Assembly (NCBI GenBank): GCA_958510825.1
Contig: OY294052.1
Coordinates: 6,407,816 to 6,471,815 of the forward strand
Origin: Brachypterus glaber
Lineage: Eukaryota > Arthropoda > Insecta > Coleoptera > Kateretidae
Reading direction: 5' to 3'
Length of the DNA stretch: 64,000 bases
Shown: piece by piece, positions 1 to 11,375 of the stretch
Layout: the number at the start of each line of letters is the position of its first letter
Numbering within the stretch: the stretch's first letter is position 1
Program-made: the position numbers and the translations under genes
The notes under the pieces: model-generated
The model's database searches: none
The model's input: only the letters and a program-made list of their open reading frames with translations
Told to the model about the DNA's origin: nothing

Positions 1-1051
1 TGCGTTTTTGGTGACCCCCTGTATAGTATAGTGCCCGAAGTATTATTCAACGACATCAAAATACGCCACTGACGGCAGGTAATCATCATTATCGTAGCAA
101 TAAGAATCGAGATCCAGCACGTCATGAAATCTGATATTGTGGCGTGATCGGACGAGGCATTGCAAAACTGCACTTCAAAACTACTAATAAGGTAGGTGAA
201 CCAATTATTGTCATGCTCCTAGCACTGCCACCCCTCTTAAACTCGTTAGTTCATCCTCGGTGTCATAGATAGATGTCAGTATGTTTGTTATATCGAAAAG
301 ATGCCTGTAAATATGATGTATCTGTATCCAGTTGGTAATGGCGTACACAACAACGCAGTTCGTGTTTCATGCTCTTCCACTATAAAAACTTTTAAAATTA
401 TGCTGACTGTCGCAAGCTGGGTAGCATCGATTATTGCAGGGCAAAAACGTAATAAGGTGGGCACAAACATGCAGTTTCTTGGCCCATATTGTGTTTCACT
501 CAATAAAGAAGCGAAAGGGTATTTTTTGCGATTGTTGTCTAAGTAGCTGTGTTCCTAATATTGCAATGCAAAGTAGTTGACAAAAAAATGAATAAAACAA
601 AAAAAAAAATAAGAAAAGAAAGTAACGAAGAAATCAGAGTTCTGAATCTTGATACTGATTTTTATGCGAAGAGAATCGCCAGGCCGATATGAGATTGTGC
701 GTTATTTTTAATCGATACGTACATGAATATATGGGACATGAGTTCCTAATATTTTCAGTATGAAATCTTTTTTAAAAAGCAACGATACTTTTTTGAAGCT
801 ATTGCAATATGTTTACTTTTAATATTAGAATAAAGATATATAAATCAATGCAATAAAAAATAAATTATCGTGGTAATATTTGGCTCACGTTATTTTCGAA
901 AAAAAAAAACAAGTTAAAGGACCGTCCAAAAAAAGTCACTTAAAAATTGTCTGAGACGAAATTGAAAGCATTCATTGTTAATGAGAGACTACAAGCCCTA
1001 GAGTCCCTGGAGTCCAGGTCCTGGAGCCTCTCATCAACAACACGTTGAGCA
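1..1051. other. AT-rich non-coding DNA
   Basis: No gene supported. Two short reading frames overlap at 288-546 on opposite strands, show no recognisable domain and are likely chance. There are A-rich runs near 600 and 900 and a long CCTGGAGTCC-like direct/inverted mini-repeat near 995-1030. Confidence 0.5.
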
Positions 1052-1238
1052 AGAAAAATATGCTCTCTTTGATTTTCTGCTAACTCACTTCTTCTTACTT
1101 CTTTTCTTTCCCTTACTCCTTCTCTTCTGGTAGTATAGTACCAGAAAAATATGTTTGCTCTCTTTGATTTTCTGCTAACTCACTTCTTCTTACTTCTTTT
1201 CTTTCCCTTACTCCTTCTCTTCTGGTAGTATAGTACCT
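1052..1238. repeat. Two-copy tandem repeat, about 91 bp
   Basis: The block beginning AGAAAAATATG and ending GGTAGTATAGTACC occurs twice head to tail (near 1052 and 1143). The unit is strongly pyrimidine-rich (TTCTTACTTCTTTTCTTTCCC). The second copy carries a few extra bases (TTTG) after AGAAAAATATG. This is a local duplication; no function is visible. Confidence 0.85.
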
Positions 1239-1254
1239 TTTGTATTGTAGTGTG

Positions 1255-1440
1255 CCAGTTGAGACTTGGGAATAAAAAAAAGGTCAAAAACTTTTTTGAG
1301 GACCATTGTATTCCTATGTATTTTGAGGTGCTGAACCCGAATTTGAAGTCAAAACAGCACCTGATCCGATTAGTTTCGGAAACAACGTTATTTTCATACT
1401 CAAAAGGGTATATACCCTTTATTTTTTTTGTGTGGTGTAA
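1255..1440 (-). repeat. Degenerate relative of the 6.15-kb palindromic element
   Basis: The order 'CCTATGTATTTTGAGGTGCTGAACCCGAATTTGAAGTC' in outline (positions 1310-1350) parallels one arm of the palindrome at 6152-6447 (TATGTATTTTTGCCCGCTGAATCCGAATCCGAGGTC). Matches are diverged and no clean termini or TSD are visible. A 64-codon frame here is not considered a gene. Confidence 0.4.
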
Positions 1441-1943
1441 TTAAATTATCCTTGAAGCTTTAAATAACAAAAAAAAACTCGAATTCCCATAATCCTTTGT
1501 TTTATAGAATAATGAAAAATTAATAAAAACTTTTCATACATGTACATATATTCGAGGCAACTACTTTAATTAGTTCTTCTACGGTACGGCCCCTTCATAA
1601 TAATTTAATAACTGCACGTATGTACGGGCAAATTTCTCCTCCCTTTTCCTGTTAAATCCTGCAATGTTTTGACGAAGATCCTGCAGGCCACCGCAACCGC
1701 CTCATCTTCATCACGATTCTAAATATCAAGGAGGCAAACTGCGTGCACGTACAAAACGTGAACGTGATGCCTGCCCACTTCTCTGGTCGACGCTAAAAAG
1801 TTAAAAATTATTTTAACATTAACCCGGCGCGTGTGTGGTGGGGTTAAAACCACCCATGACATATTTCAAACTTGCTTCGCAGTATTTTATAATGTAAAAA
1901 CAAATTTTTACATTATCCTCTTCACTAGCTGTAGGTTAACATA

Positions 1944-2177
1944 GGGAACGTTAAGGTATTACGTAACACAAATTTTAGCAAAACTCATACACTTCATACC
2001 CCGGTTCCCGCGTTATTAAAGGCTGTAGAAATTTTATATTTTGGCTACCCCCCCCCCCCTAAAACACCCCCTATTTGGGGGGTAGCCAGAACATGAAATC
2101 TCTACAGCCTTTAATAACGCGAGAAACGGGCTTTGAATTTTGGTACAATTTGCGTTACGTAATACTTGAACGTTCCC
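1944..2177. mobile_element. Harbinger-like MITE, family GGGAACGTT, copy 1
   Basis: Inverted termini GGGAACGTT..AACGTTCCC enclose 234 bp, with a 3-bp ATA on each side. The long terminal inverted repeat (TIR) continues inward through ATTACGTAA, an 'AAACTCATACACTTCATACC' segment and CTGTAGA, so the element is almost wholly a foldback around a C-rich/G-rich centre (2047-2085). Related copies lie at 17725 and 31231 with TTA on both sides. A 3-bp TSD with this TIR layout suits PIF/Harbinger-type MITEs; the superfamily is inferred. Confidence 0.75.
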
Positions 2178-2180
2178 ATA

Positions 2181-3295
2181 TTGGCAATTTTTGTTTGACC
2201 CTTATCCTACACGTTTATTTTTTTAGCTGTTTCACAGTTCCGTATTGGCGGATTTAACCCCACCACACACTTATCGTTATAAAAATATTCATAATTTTAG
2301 ATGCGTATAGCCGTCGCAATACGAACTGGCACCTGAGAGCTGAGGCAAGGGAAGAGGTAAAATATAGCAAGTAAAGTATAGGTAAACTTGACTTTTTCAC
2401 ATTCCACAGAGGTGCCAGTTCATAAAATGTAAACAGTATACACCATGTAAAATTTTCGTTTTCTTAAATATTTTTTTTCTCGTTGTTTTTCATTTTATGT
2501 TATTTTATTTGGATAAATAAAGTTGTTTTTTTTTGTGTTTTAAACGCCACTACCTTTTTTAAAAATTCGCGCATCAAAACAACCAAATAATAAACTTACC
2601 TATAAATATATTTATGAAAAAAAAAACTAATTATAAATAATTATTTTTGTCCACCATATTGAATCTCCCATATTATTTATTGAAAATTTATTACTACTTT
2701 TAAAATGTACGACCTCTTAAACCCTTGTTTACGCGTTTTGCAAAAAAAAGCTTATTTTCGGTTTTTACCAGTTTATGGTAAAATTTTGCCACTGTGTGTG
2801 TGGTTTTGAAACAAATTAGGGACCAGGGAGGTCTTTTATTGTCAAATTTGTACAAATCGCTAAACAAACTTGAGAGAAACAGTCTGGTTAAGGGTATCAG
2901 ACAATGTTATGATATATTTCTTTTGACATGTGCAACGTTAAACCCCCCAGACTCCCCACCACTGGAGATAAATAAATATATGTAATGTTTTTATAAAGCC
3001 TATAGGAGTATTCCATATATAAATTTTTGGCTGTATCTGTATTATTTTTATAAAAATTTTAATGAAATATATCGGAAAAACACGAAAAAAGTGCCATATT
3101 TGGAGTTTGTGGCCCTGTAGGGTAGATACGAGTGTAGATATTTAAAATCTGCAAGGTATGGCATGAATCACTTTTATTTAGAAATATTTCCATAAAAAAC
3201 CTTTTTCTGAAATCTTGAGGATTTTTTTTGGCATACAAAAAAACCCAATGTGCGCTATATCTTAAGATTTTGAGGGTCAACAATTTTTTTCATTG
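2181..3295. other. AT-rich non-coding DNA
   Basis: Nothing gene-like is supported. Short frames such as 2794-2985 lack domains and codon regularity. Homopolymer A/T runs are frequent. Confidence 0.5.
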
Positions 3296-3390
3296 CCATA
3301 TTCGTTTTCAGCGCACAAAAATACGTAGAAAAAATATAGTTTGGTTTACAAAAAACTAACTTTATTTTTTTTGTGGTCCTGTGTAATGAA
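3296..3390 (+). repeat. Degenerate end of the palindromic CACAGCCCC family
   Basis: CATATTCGTTTTCAGCG followed by AAAAATACGTAG and ending TTTTTTGTGGTCCTGTG parallels the right arm of the 6152-6447 palindrome (GGATTCAGCG, AAAATACATAAGG, TTTTTGTGGGGCTGTG). Only one end is recognisable. Confidence 0.45.
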
Positions 3391-3819
3391 CAGAAATTAA
3401 TGTGAATATATGTTGATATAACTGGTGAAGTTAAATACGAGAAAACACCGTATCGTAAAAAATCGAACAATAATACTAAATCATCTCAACAGAGCTCTTT
3501 TATGTGCTGACCATCCAGCTGGTAGTCGATGGGTATTATTTTGTATTACCATGGTAATTGTTTTACGTCTCTCAACGATCACTAGATGTACAAAGATGAT
3601 TATTAGGATGACTAGATTAGTAGTGCCAGTATTTTTTGTTTTGTTTTTGTTATAATTTCGATTTTTTATATTGTATGAGGGTCGGAGATAATAACTCACT
3701 AAACCTTTTTTAGAGTACAAATTCGGTAGAAAATTTCTACTATATATAAGTTATAATTATATACAACAGATAGATAATAATTATGCATCCATCACGCATA
3801 AGGGCATATTCACAGGCTC

Positions 3820-3929
3820 GCATAAGAACATAAAACATAACAATGCGATGCCGTGATTGGCTTGATGTGCCGCCATGTATCTTGTAAGCCAATCACGGCA
3901 TCGCAATCATATGTTTTATGTTCTTATGC
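3820..3929. repeat. 110-bp hairpin (inverted repeat)
   Basis: The arms GCATAAGAACATAAAACATA and TATGTTTTATGTTCTTATGC, followed inward by GCGATGCCGTGATTGGCTT and AAGCCAATCACGGCATCGC, give about 45-bp arms around a loop of roughly 20 bp. It could be a very small foldback element; no TSD was identified. Confidence 0.8.
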
Positions 3930-3975
3930 AAGCTTCTGTATAGGCCTTAATGTAATCACAGAATTCTATGGTATA

Positions 3976-4035
3976 CAGTGCGGTCCAAAAGTCACCCCTC
4001 CCCTTTTGAACGATATTACGTATACTTTTAGTTCA
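3976..4035 (+). mobile_element. Solo left end of the CAGTGCGGTCC mariner-like family
   Basis: TA then CAGTGCGGTCCAAAAGTCAC, the same terminus as the full copy at 20361. No matching right end follows, so this is a truncated copy. Confidence 0.65.
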
Positions 4036-4194
4036 ATAACACGGTGAGACAGCAAAAAAATTTCTGGCAACGGACAAACGAAAAAAATTAGAATGAAAAA
4101 AAAACAGGTTTTAAAAAAATATATTATTTTCAAAATAATTCGTAACCGATTTAAGCTAAAACTTGGTAAAAAAGGCAACTCATGGGCTCATTTT

Positions 4195-4335
4195 TTTGCT
4201 ACACTGAAAAAAAATGAGCTCACGAAGTGCCTTTTTTATGCCAGATTCGTGTTCAGCATCCCAAAATACAGAAGAATAGGTGGGTCTCAACCCCAGCACA
4301 GATTGTGTTTTGTGGGCCTGTGTTATTGTTTTCAA
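4195..4335 (+). repeat. Degenerate end of the palindromic CACAGCCCC family
   Basis: GCCAGATTCGTGTTCAGCAT, CCAAAATACAGAAG and a terminal TTTTGTGGGCCTGTG followed by TTA match the right arm of the palindromic element at 6152. The interior is diverged. The 110-codon frame covering it (4093-4425) is not treated as a gene. Confidence 0.5.
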
Positions 4336-4470
4336 TATTTATTTTTTAAATGGTACACGGTTCTTCTTAAAATGCAAATTAATTATTCAAGTCTTGATGA
4401 AAACGAGTCGGCACAACCAAGATAAATCAACATTGTCGTCACAAAATACATTCTAATTAAGGTGTCTTAT

Positions 4471-4897
4471 ACACGGAAAGAAATTAGTGGGCTCTGCGCT
4501 ATACATTATAAGATATTTGGTAACAGTGGCAAATTATAGTGATTTAAGCTATAGATTATGAGGGACACAATAACTAATAATGTTAAAAATAAATTGGAAA
4601 CGATTATATATATTACAGACACGATTATATTTATTACAGGCACTATTATAAATTTACAGAAATTTTATTATATTATAAAAATTATTAGCACGGACAATAA
4701 TTAAATCTATTTAAGCTATAAATGCCATACTATTTGTTATATTTTATTATTCACTAAACAATTAAAGTATTTCAAATAAATTTTTACACTGACTGCCATA
4801 ATTGTAAGAGAAAGCCTTGTATTTATATAATAAGCGATTATAATTTGCTTGGTATGTGTGTTATAGAGCTCCTAGCTATAATTTTTTTTTTCCGTGT
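4471..4897 (+). mobile_element. Non-autonomous element, ACACGGAAA termini, copy 1
   Basis: 427 bp bounded by ACACGGAAAG and TTTTTCCGTGT, nearly identical to the copy at 14785-15210. The interior is AT-rich and repeats the motifs ATTATATATATTACAG and TTATATTTATTACAGG. It has no coding capacity. TSDs are not clear, so the superfamily is left open. Confidence 0.8.
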
Positions 4898-4974
4898 AAG
4901 GCATGCAAAAACTACACTATATTGTTGTCATGTTAATCCAGAGGTAGAAACAAAAAGGTTCCATATGACACTTT

Positions 4975-5396
4975 TCAAAATTTTCAGTCCTTTAGGAATA
5001 TTTTAATAGCTTCTTCATCATAAAAAATCTTTAAATTCTTGGATACAAATGTGTTTCATGAAAAAATAAGAAACTTTGGAATGTCCGTCTGTCCGTCCGT
5101 TCGTCTGGCGACACATTTTTTGTAAACACGATAAATCAAGAAAGAATTATCTGATCGACGCGAAATTTTCAGGAAATATGAAGTTGTATGAGAGGAAGAA
5201 CCCTATTGTTTTTGAAAGTAATCCCCCCAAAATCAAAAAAAGTTATGGTAACTTAAAAAAAAATTATCTTGGTATTTACTTTTTGACATACACCTCAAAA
5301 AACCAGCCGCCAGATCACGTTGGATCAATGAAAGCTTTTCATCAGGAGGATGAAATCTACATCATACTAAAAATCAGATTTTTTGACCGAAAGCCA
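4975..5396 (+). repeat. Dispersed repeat containing a TCCGTCTG-type segment, copy 1
   Basis: CTTGGATACAAATGTGTTTC, then a TGTCCGTC/TGTCCGTCCG microsatellite-like tract, 'GACACATTTTTTGTAAACACGATAA' in outline, and TTTCAGGAAA are shared with 16330-16560, 51460-51530 and, inverted, 6700-6955. The reading frame 5076-5486 crosses from this repeat into the next element and is not a gene. Confidence 0.65.
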
Positions 5397-5398
5397 AT

Positions 5399-5805
5399 GG
5401 AGATCTCTACAACTAGAATTATGAAACAAAAGATGTCTACCCTATCTCTATCTCATTTGTGCTACACTTTGCAGCCAACCAAATAAATACTGTATTTGTT
5501 TTTCATACAACAAATACAGTATTTATTTGGTTGGCCGGAAAGTGTAGCACTGAGCGGCACTAACGAACATAGCTGTGTGAATCTGTAGAATAAGATAATT
5601 CTACTGAAATTTAGATGGCGCCAGTAATTTCTTTAATTAAAATAATATAGTTACAGTTTTCGCCCGGCCAAGTAAATATTGTATTTGTTCAACAAAGAAC
5701 AAATACAGAATTTGTTTGGTTGGGTGGAAGTGGTAGTGTATGTATGTGTTCTATCCTTTTTGGGTAGAACTTTTGTCCCTGTCTAATCTAACGGGAGAAA
5801 TCGCC
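5399..5805 (+). mobile_element. Multi-hairpin MITE, family GGAGATCTC, copy 1
   Basis: 407 bp from GGAGATCTCTACAACTAG to GGGAGAAATCGCC, flanked by AT on both sides. It contains a near-perfect hairpin (about 5461-5548; arms GCTACACTTT and AAAGTGTAGC with TACTGTATTTG inside) and a second hairpin around TTGTTCAACAAAGAACAA. It is non-coding and five further copies occur in this window. Confidence 0.85.
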
Positions 5806-5807
5806 AT

Positions 5808-6148
5808 TTACATAAAAAACGTGCTTGGCCAAAATGTTCCTGCGAAATCTTTTTCTTCTTACGTCGGAAGCATCAAGGCTTTGGGTATTATATTTTATAG
5901 GATCATAAACGAAGTATTATGATAATATAGACGGACTACATTTGGATAAATACTGTGGGTAATTTTAGAAAATGATATGCTCATGATTCCATCCATTAAT
6001 CTGTTTTGCAAATACAAGGTTGAAAAATCATAATTCGAAATAAAATACAAAGTAATAATATTTAAGCTTAAAAATATCCAGCAGAAAATATCGCCAATAA
6101 AGATTAACAAGTCGTGAAGATATGTAATGCTACGCATTCCATTATATA
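5808..6148. other. Non-coding gap
   Basis: AT-rich with no gene, repeat boundary or RNA recognised. A weak 89-codon frame on the minus strand has no recognisable features. Confidence 0.45.
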
Positions 6149-6151
6149 TTA

Positions 6152-6447
6152 CACAGCCCCACAAAAAAAAAAAAAGTCTGGATCTCTAGACCAGACATGT
6201 GTATCCTTATGTATTTTTGCCCGCTGAATCCGAATCCGAGGTCAGAAAAAGCCCTACACCCCAGGAATTGGCCCCAGAGGCCGAAAATTCCCGTTTCACA
6301 CCTTTCAGCGGCCATTTTCGGCCTCTGGGGCCAATTCCTGGGGTGTAGGGCTTTTTCTGACCTCGGATTCGGATTCAGCGGGCCAAAATACATAAGGATA
6401 CACATGTCTGGTCTAGAGATCCGGACTTTTTTTTTTGTGGGGCTGTG
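6152..6447. mobile_element. 296-bp near-perfect palindromic element, TTA flanks
   Basis: CACAGCCCCACA at the left and TGTGGGGCTGTG at the right are flanked by TTA on both sides. The arms stay complementary almost to the centre (GGCCCCAGAGGCCGAAAAT against ATTTTCGGCCTCTGGGGCC) with a loop of about 25 bp. Both strands therefore show the same 87-codon frame, which is a palindrome artefact. It is much more GC-rich than its surroundings. The 3-bp TTA suggests a Harbinger-like mover (inference). Confidence 0.85.
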
Positions 6448-6449
6448 TT

Positions 6450-6690
6450 ATTCACAGTAAATGGTATCTTGCATTTCCCAAATACTTAAAAAAATAATAT
6501 AACAAAAATACATTTAAAAAAAGATCTCTTTTGAAACAAAACAAATTATTGAAAAAAAAAAAAAGTTTTTAAAAACACTTAATTTTTTTATTTTCAATTT
6601 TTTTTATTAAATTTTCTTTTTGCGAAAAATTAAAAAAAAAAAATTAAAAAATTCAAAAAAAAAATTAGTTTTTTTTATTTTCCTTTGGTA
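6450..6690. other. Low-complexity A/T-rich tract
   Basis: Long A and T homopolymers with AAAAAAATT alternation; no coding or structural feature. Confidence 0.6.
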
Positions 6691-6694
6691 GAAT

Positions 6695-7490
6695 TAATTA
6701 TTATAATAAATGTAATTTTTCCTGAAAAAATTACGTTAATCGAAATTTTCTTTCAGCTTTTTTCGATTTTTAAGTTTAACCCCTCATAACTTTTTTGTTT
6801 TTAGGGGGACTACATTCAAAAACAATAGGGATCTTCCCCTCGTAGAACTTGACTTTCCTGAAAATTTCAAGTCTATAGATTATTCGTTCTTGAGTTATCG
6901 TGTCCACAAAAAACGTGACATCAGACAGTCGGACAAACGGAATTTTTTTTTTTAAATGAAAAGGGAGGTCGTGTGATACATCATTTTAAAGCAAATAAAA
7001 TTCTCTATTAGACTGTATATTTTTTATTTTTTTAAATATTTTTTGAAGGTTTTGATTTTTTAATTTTTTGTGCTAAAAAATGCAATGTTTTTAAGTTTTT
7101 TTTTGTAAATTTTTATTTGTCAATTAAAATTAGTTTAAAATTATAATTTACGTTTTTTCATCATGAAATTAGTAATTTTTAAAAAACTGATTTTTTAGAG
7201 AAATTTTGACAAAAATTCCCATTTTCAACCCTATTTTAAACCAAAAAAAAATGTTAAAAAAAATAAAAAATATATAGTTAAATGAAGAATTTTGCAAGCT
7301 TTAAAATGATGTATCATACGACCCCCCTTTCCATTTAAAAAATATCCCTCTAAGCCCCCCTGCACATATTTTAAGAGCTGAAAGTATCAAATATATGCTA
7401 AAAGATAGTTTAAGTTGTCTTGTTTAAGATGGTTTTCTCAGAACTTTTATTTTACGAGAAAATCGCTGGGTAAATAGAGTTGGGACACCC
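6695..7490. repeat. Composite of two dispersed repeats
   Basis: 6700-6950 is an inverted copy of the repeat at 4975/16330 (TTAACCCCTCATAACTTTTT, CTTGAGTTATCGTGTCCAC). From 6951 it passes into the interior of the CAGTGCGGTCC family: GGTCGTGTGATACATCATTT at 6967 and its complement around 7300 (TGATGTATCATACGACC) form a long foldback, followed by GAGCTGAAAGTATCAAATAT as in the copies at 20361 and 45385. Termini of the second element are missing. Confidence 0.65.
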
Positions 7491-8257
7491 GGTATAATAA
7501 ACTATGCAAAATCAACAAGAGATTATTACGGTGTGCTCCTAGAAAAAAATAGATGGACGTTCTAAACCCAATTTATATGCAAATATTAATTTATAAAAGT
7601 AAAAATAAAGTGTGCGACTGGAACCTGCGTCTATATGTTAAAATCACTTTTGAATGGACTGAATTCATAAAAGAGATCATTTTGAAATTTTTAATACGGG
7701 GAAAGGCTGCTTCCGAAGGAGCCGACCTAAAGTAATAGTTTTTTAAAAAATTGGGATGCTGTACTTTTTTATTTCTGATCAAAAAATTATCGTTGCTAAA
7801 AAAAAACTACTAGACCAACCAACTAGATATAGTATATTAGATAACTAGTGTGGAAAGTGACATATTTCACGCGTGTGGAGAGGTTTACGAGTGAGCGAGT
7901 GAGGAAACCACACGAGTGTACGAAATACGAAATAAAGTTTCTTAATTTATTATTTTCTAATTTTTATTACTTATTCAAAGAATTTTTGAGAAAAGCAAAG
8001 CATACAAAGCAAAAAATAGCATACAAATTTATGTATGTTAAACAGGAAATATAATTTTCTTTTACATTTAGTTTTCTTGGTTTTTAAATTGAATACAATA
8101 TTATACAATACAATACCTAGCTGTTTAATGGGTTGCCTAAAACGCAAGCCTCTTGTGTAAATCAAGGCAAGACAGTTCGCTAATTAAATTAGATTTCATT
8201 AGATTCATATAAAACGGTAAAATTGTACTTTTTACGATTTCATAAGAAAAAGACCGA
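7491..8257. other. Non-coding gap with a short foldback
   Basis: No gene supported. At 7872-7917 GTGTGGAGAGGTTT pairs roughly with AAACCACAC around a GAGTGAGCGAGTGAG centre, resembling the GC-centred foldbacks at 14.3, 43.7 and 56.4 kb. Short frames at 7553-7782 overlap on opposite strands. Confidence 0.45.
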
Positions 8258-8665
8258 TGTTTTTTTATAAAATGTAAGGTATCTGTGAAATGAAAAATTA
8301 AGCAATTTTTATAAAATCTAGACATACATAAAACATCCCAAGTTATATCTTGGTCAATCTAGAAAGGTTATAACTATAGTTTCTATTTTTGACAAAAACA
8401 GATATATTTGGATTGAAAAACATAAAAGGCTGTGATGAAAGGTGGAAAATAGCATATAAAACGAGATGAGCTAAATTCGTAGAATCTACAACGCAAATTA
8501 AGGCACACCTACATACGTGAAATTAGGCAAACCTACTTACATAAATATCAAACTAAGGTTATAAAAAATATCAAACTAGTGTGATATAAGGCGTTTTTTG
8601 AAGAACAAAAGAGTGTACTCAATGTCATTTTTATAAGGGATCGTAGGAAAAAATGCTTAAAACCA
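8258..8665 (+). repeat. Dispersed repeat pair, copy 1
   Basis: The stretch containing CATCCCAAGTTATATCTTGG, GGCTGTGATGAAAGGTGGAA, AATATCAAACTAGTGTGATA and GGATCGTAGGAAAAA recurs inverted at 52480-52885. It is diverged with no obvious TIR. An unclassified non-autonomous element is likely. Confidence 0.7.
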
Positions 8666-8933
8666 TTTTCTATAATATGGAATAACAACAATATTTTATA
8701 ATATCGTATAATATGACCAAATTATGGTATGCATTTAATGTTTATTTCTGATTTTATGGCTTCTTTTTTCGAATAATTAAATAATTTATGTAAATTCCTA
8801 CCAAAAAATTACCATAAAAAGTTATTTACTTCACATAAGTGTGTCCGAGCAAAACCAATTATCTCCATGATAAATGTTTTTATATTTTTAGGGACCTTTT
8901 GAATAAAAAAATTGTTATATTATGACTCACATA

Positions 8934-9636
8934 CAGGGTGATCAATAACTGGCATGCCAAAATTTAACTGGTGGTTCTAAATCGAAAAATATCAATCCTA
9001 TAAAGGTTGGTCCGGAAATGACACCTTTAAAAGTGTAATAAAAATAAGGTTTTAAATTAATAACTCTGGTACCCTTTAAGCTAGAGCGACAAGCTTTTGC
9101 AAGTATACTAGTATTAATAAGAGCAATAAGTTTATGTGAATTAATTTTTTTGAATTTATCCAGAGGCGTGCCTAGTCGGACAAAATATGTGATGCTTAAC
9201 ACATTTTTGCCCCAAACTTTTTTATGTGTTTTTTTTTTTATTTTTTGTAAAACATATAGATTCCTTGAGTAAAAATACATAAAAAATGTCATATAGTGTA
9301 ACACTGTAGGAGCAACCGTTTAAAAAAATGCAATTAAGTGAAAGTAACATTTTGTGCTACCCAAAACGTACTTTTTAAAAGGCTATTACTCCTTTAATAT
9401 TAAATTTAGGTGTTTTAGCAAAGAACACTTTTTTGCTCAGTTTTAAATGAAGAATTACCCTGCAGCATCAAAATTTTATTCATGCTTTTTTTTGTTCCCC
9501 ATTCAATATTTCATCTTCGAAGGGTCGTAGCTCCGTTAGGGCTCATTTCCGGACCAACCTTTATAGAATCTTTTTTCATATTTTTGGATGTAGAATCACC
9601 TCTCAAATTTTGGCATGGTAGTTACTGATCTGCCTG
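8934..9636. mobile_element. Tc1/mariner-like foldback, CAGGGTGATCA family
   Basis: TA, CAGGGTGATCAATAACTG..CAGTTACTGATCTGCCTG (inexact inverted ends), TA. The inverted arms include CATGCCAAAATTT and GGTTGGTCCGGAAATGA / TCATTTCCGGACCAACC. There is no transposase. Fragments of the same family lie near 10120-10496, 11279-11375 and 32230-32930. Confidence 0.75.
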
Positions 9637-10119
9637 TATTTCGCTACGTTTATTTTAATAAAACACAATTTTTAAAATTAGCCTAACACAACGCCCTACC
9701 TCTTGCTCCCTAAAGGGTTAATGCCCATCGTTCCCAAATGGGATCAAGGTGCAATATAGGGTTATAATAATATTTCATATTTTATTGACTGAATGAATTT
9801 CGGCATTTTTTTTCGAATAAATGTTACGCATAACTCAAATAGTTTATGAGAACCCATAACCACATTCAACTTGTGACCTGTTTTTAAAAGAAGAATCAAC
9901 AACAAAAAGCCTTAAGACATAACCTTCTATGGAAACTCTTCGTATTAAAAAGTTCGTAATAAACATATGTTCGTACAAGTAGTTTTACCCGTTCTTTGTC
10001 CGGAGATCGTTCGGTTACCATTTGAGGGCCTATTACAGTTAAACGAATCATTTTGTTTGACCCCTTCTACATAGCAGACATTTATTTGGTTCCTATTTTT
10101 GGTGCTCAGCACGTGAAAT
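9637..10119. other. Non-coding gap
   Basis: No gene or bounded repeat recognised; AT-rich with short patches resembling repeat interiors elsewhere. Confidence 0.4.
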
Positions 10120-10496
10120 TGCCTCTTTAATTAAAATTTTCTCTAAAACGGTTGGCTTTACGGTGTTACATAAAGATCCCCTTTTTTATGCATTTTTAAT
10201 TAGAGATTAATATTTTATAGAGAAAATGCCAAAAAATCTGCGGATAAAAAAGTTTGGAGCAAAAAAGTGACATCGCCCCCCCCCCCCACTGCTAAGGCAT
10301 ATGCAAAAATTCTTTACTGTGGTTTATAGGGTTTCAGAAATATTAACTAAAAACTACATTTTAGATGTACCCTCCGGAGGGTCGTAGCTCCCTTAGGGCT
10401 CATTTCCGGACCAACCTTTATAGGAACTTTTTTTCATATTTTTTAACGTAGAATCACCTCTTAAATTTCTCGAACTTATTTCCGAATAACCCTGTA
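10120..10496. mobile_element. Truncated CAGGGT-family element (right end)
   Basis: GTAGCTCCCTTAGGGCTCAT, CCGGACCAACCTTTATAGG and the terminal AATAACCCTG/TA match the right part of the 8934 element; upstream, AAAAAAGTTTGGAGCAAAAA matches the 'GTTTGGGGCAAAAAAGTGA' segment of other members. A C13 run lies at about 10267. The left end is absent. Confidence 0.6.
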
Positions 10497-11278
10497 TACC
10501 CGGCTATACCCTTTACAATTTTTTTTAGTGTACTTGCTCCATTTGTAAAAATTCATTTAGGTTTATAAATACAGCATGTAAACATAACCTAAAAACAAGT
10601 CAGTTGTGAAATATGGATGATAAAAAATTCTGAAAACTTTGGAGACCCGTTTTTTGATCTATCACCTAAATAATGAATACTTATGGCTGGGGAAACAATT
10701 TTAGTTTTTTTCAATGTACTATTCAATCTCCCGTTACGTCCCGTTTTTTGCAATAAATATGAGTACCTTTTCACCACAAAACTCCGAAGAGTATACGAGT
10801 AACAAGTGAATATCAATCACAAAGGTTACTAAACTTTTATTCGAAAATGCAAAAAATTACCAAAATAAATCAAGACCAAGGAACGATCGCTTTTATCTTC
10901 GAAGACAGATTTGTTAAACCAAAGCTTTGCAAAGTTATGTTGTTTGCTTCAATCTGACAAGTTTATTAACATTTTTGTGAAACAGAATTTATTGCAAAGT
11001 GTCTTTTTGTTGATTTTAAAACTTTGTTTTAGGCAAAATCATCTTGTTTTTATTTATTTTCTTATTATGTCCAAAGTCTCAGCCAAAATAACCAGTTTTT
11101 AGCCATGTGAATATAAATGTAGCCCCAATCAAGAGCCTACTTTCCATATACTGTATAAATAAAAAATTATATATTTATTTTTTAAATCGTTCGATATTTA
11201 GGTTGATGCTTTAACATAAATGCATTGTACTAAGTTGGTCCTAGTCTAAATACTTTTGTGTATAACTACAGGGTGATC
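10497..11278. other. Non-coding gap
   Basis: AT-rich; short frames at 10589-10816 and 10911-11102 have no recognisable protein features. Confidence 0.4.
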
Positions 11279-11375
11279 AGTAACTGCAATGCCAAAATTT
11301 AAGAGGTGATTCTTCATCAAAAAATATAAAAAAAAGTTTCTATAAAGGTTGGTCCGAGAATGACCTAACCTGTTT
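11279..11375 (+). mobile_element. Solo left end of the CAGGGTGATCA family
   Basis: TA then CAGGGTGATCAGTAACTG, CAATGCCAAAATTTAAGAGG and ATAAAGGTTGGTCCGAGAAT match the left arm of the 8934 element; the sequence diverges after about 95 bp. Confidence 0.65.

Noticed and set aside
5076..5486. 136-codon plus-strand frame
   Set aside because: Crosses the boundary between a dispersed repeat and a MITE, so it cannot be a conserved gene.
6142..6460. Identical 87-codon frames on both strands
   Set aside because: They arise because the DNA is a palindrome; there is no independent coding evidence.
10265..10285. Poly-C/poly-G runs here and near 20380, 26580 and 42780
   Set aside because: Simple homopolymer expansions inside MITE interiors; no separate feature.
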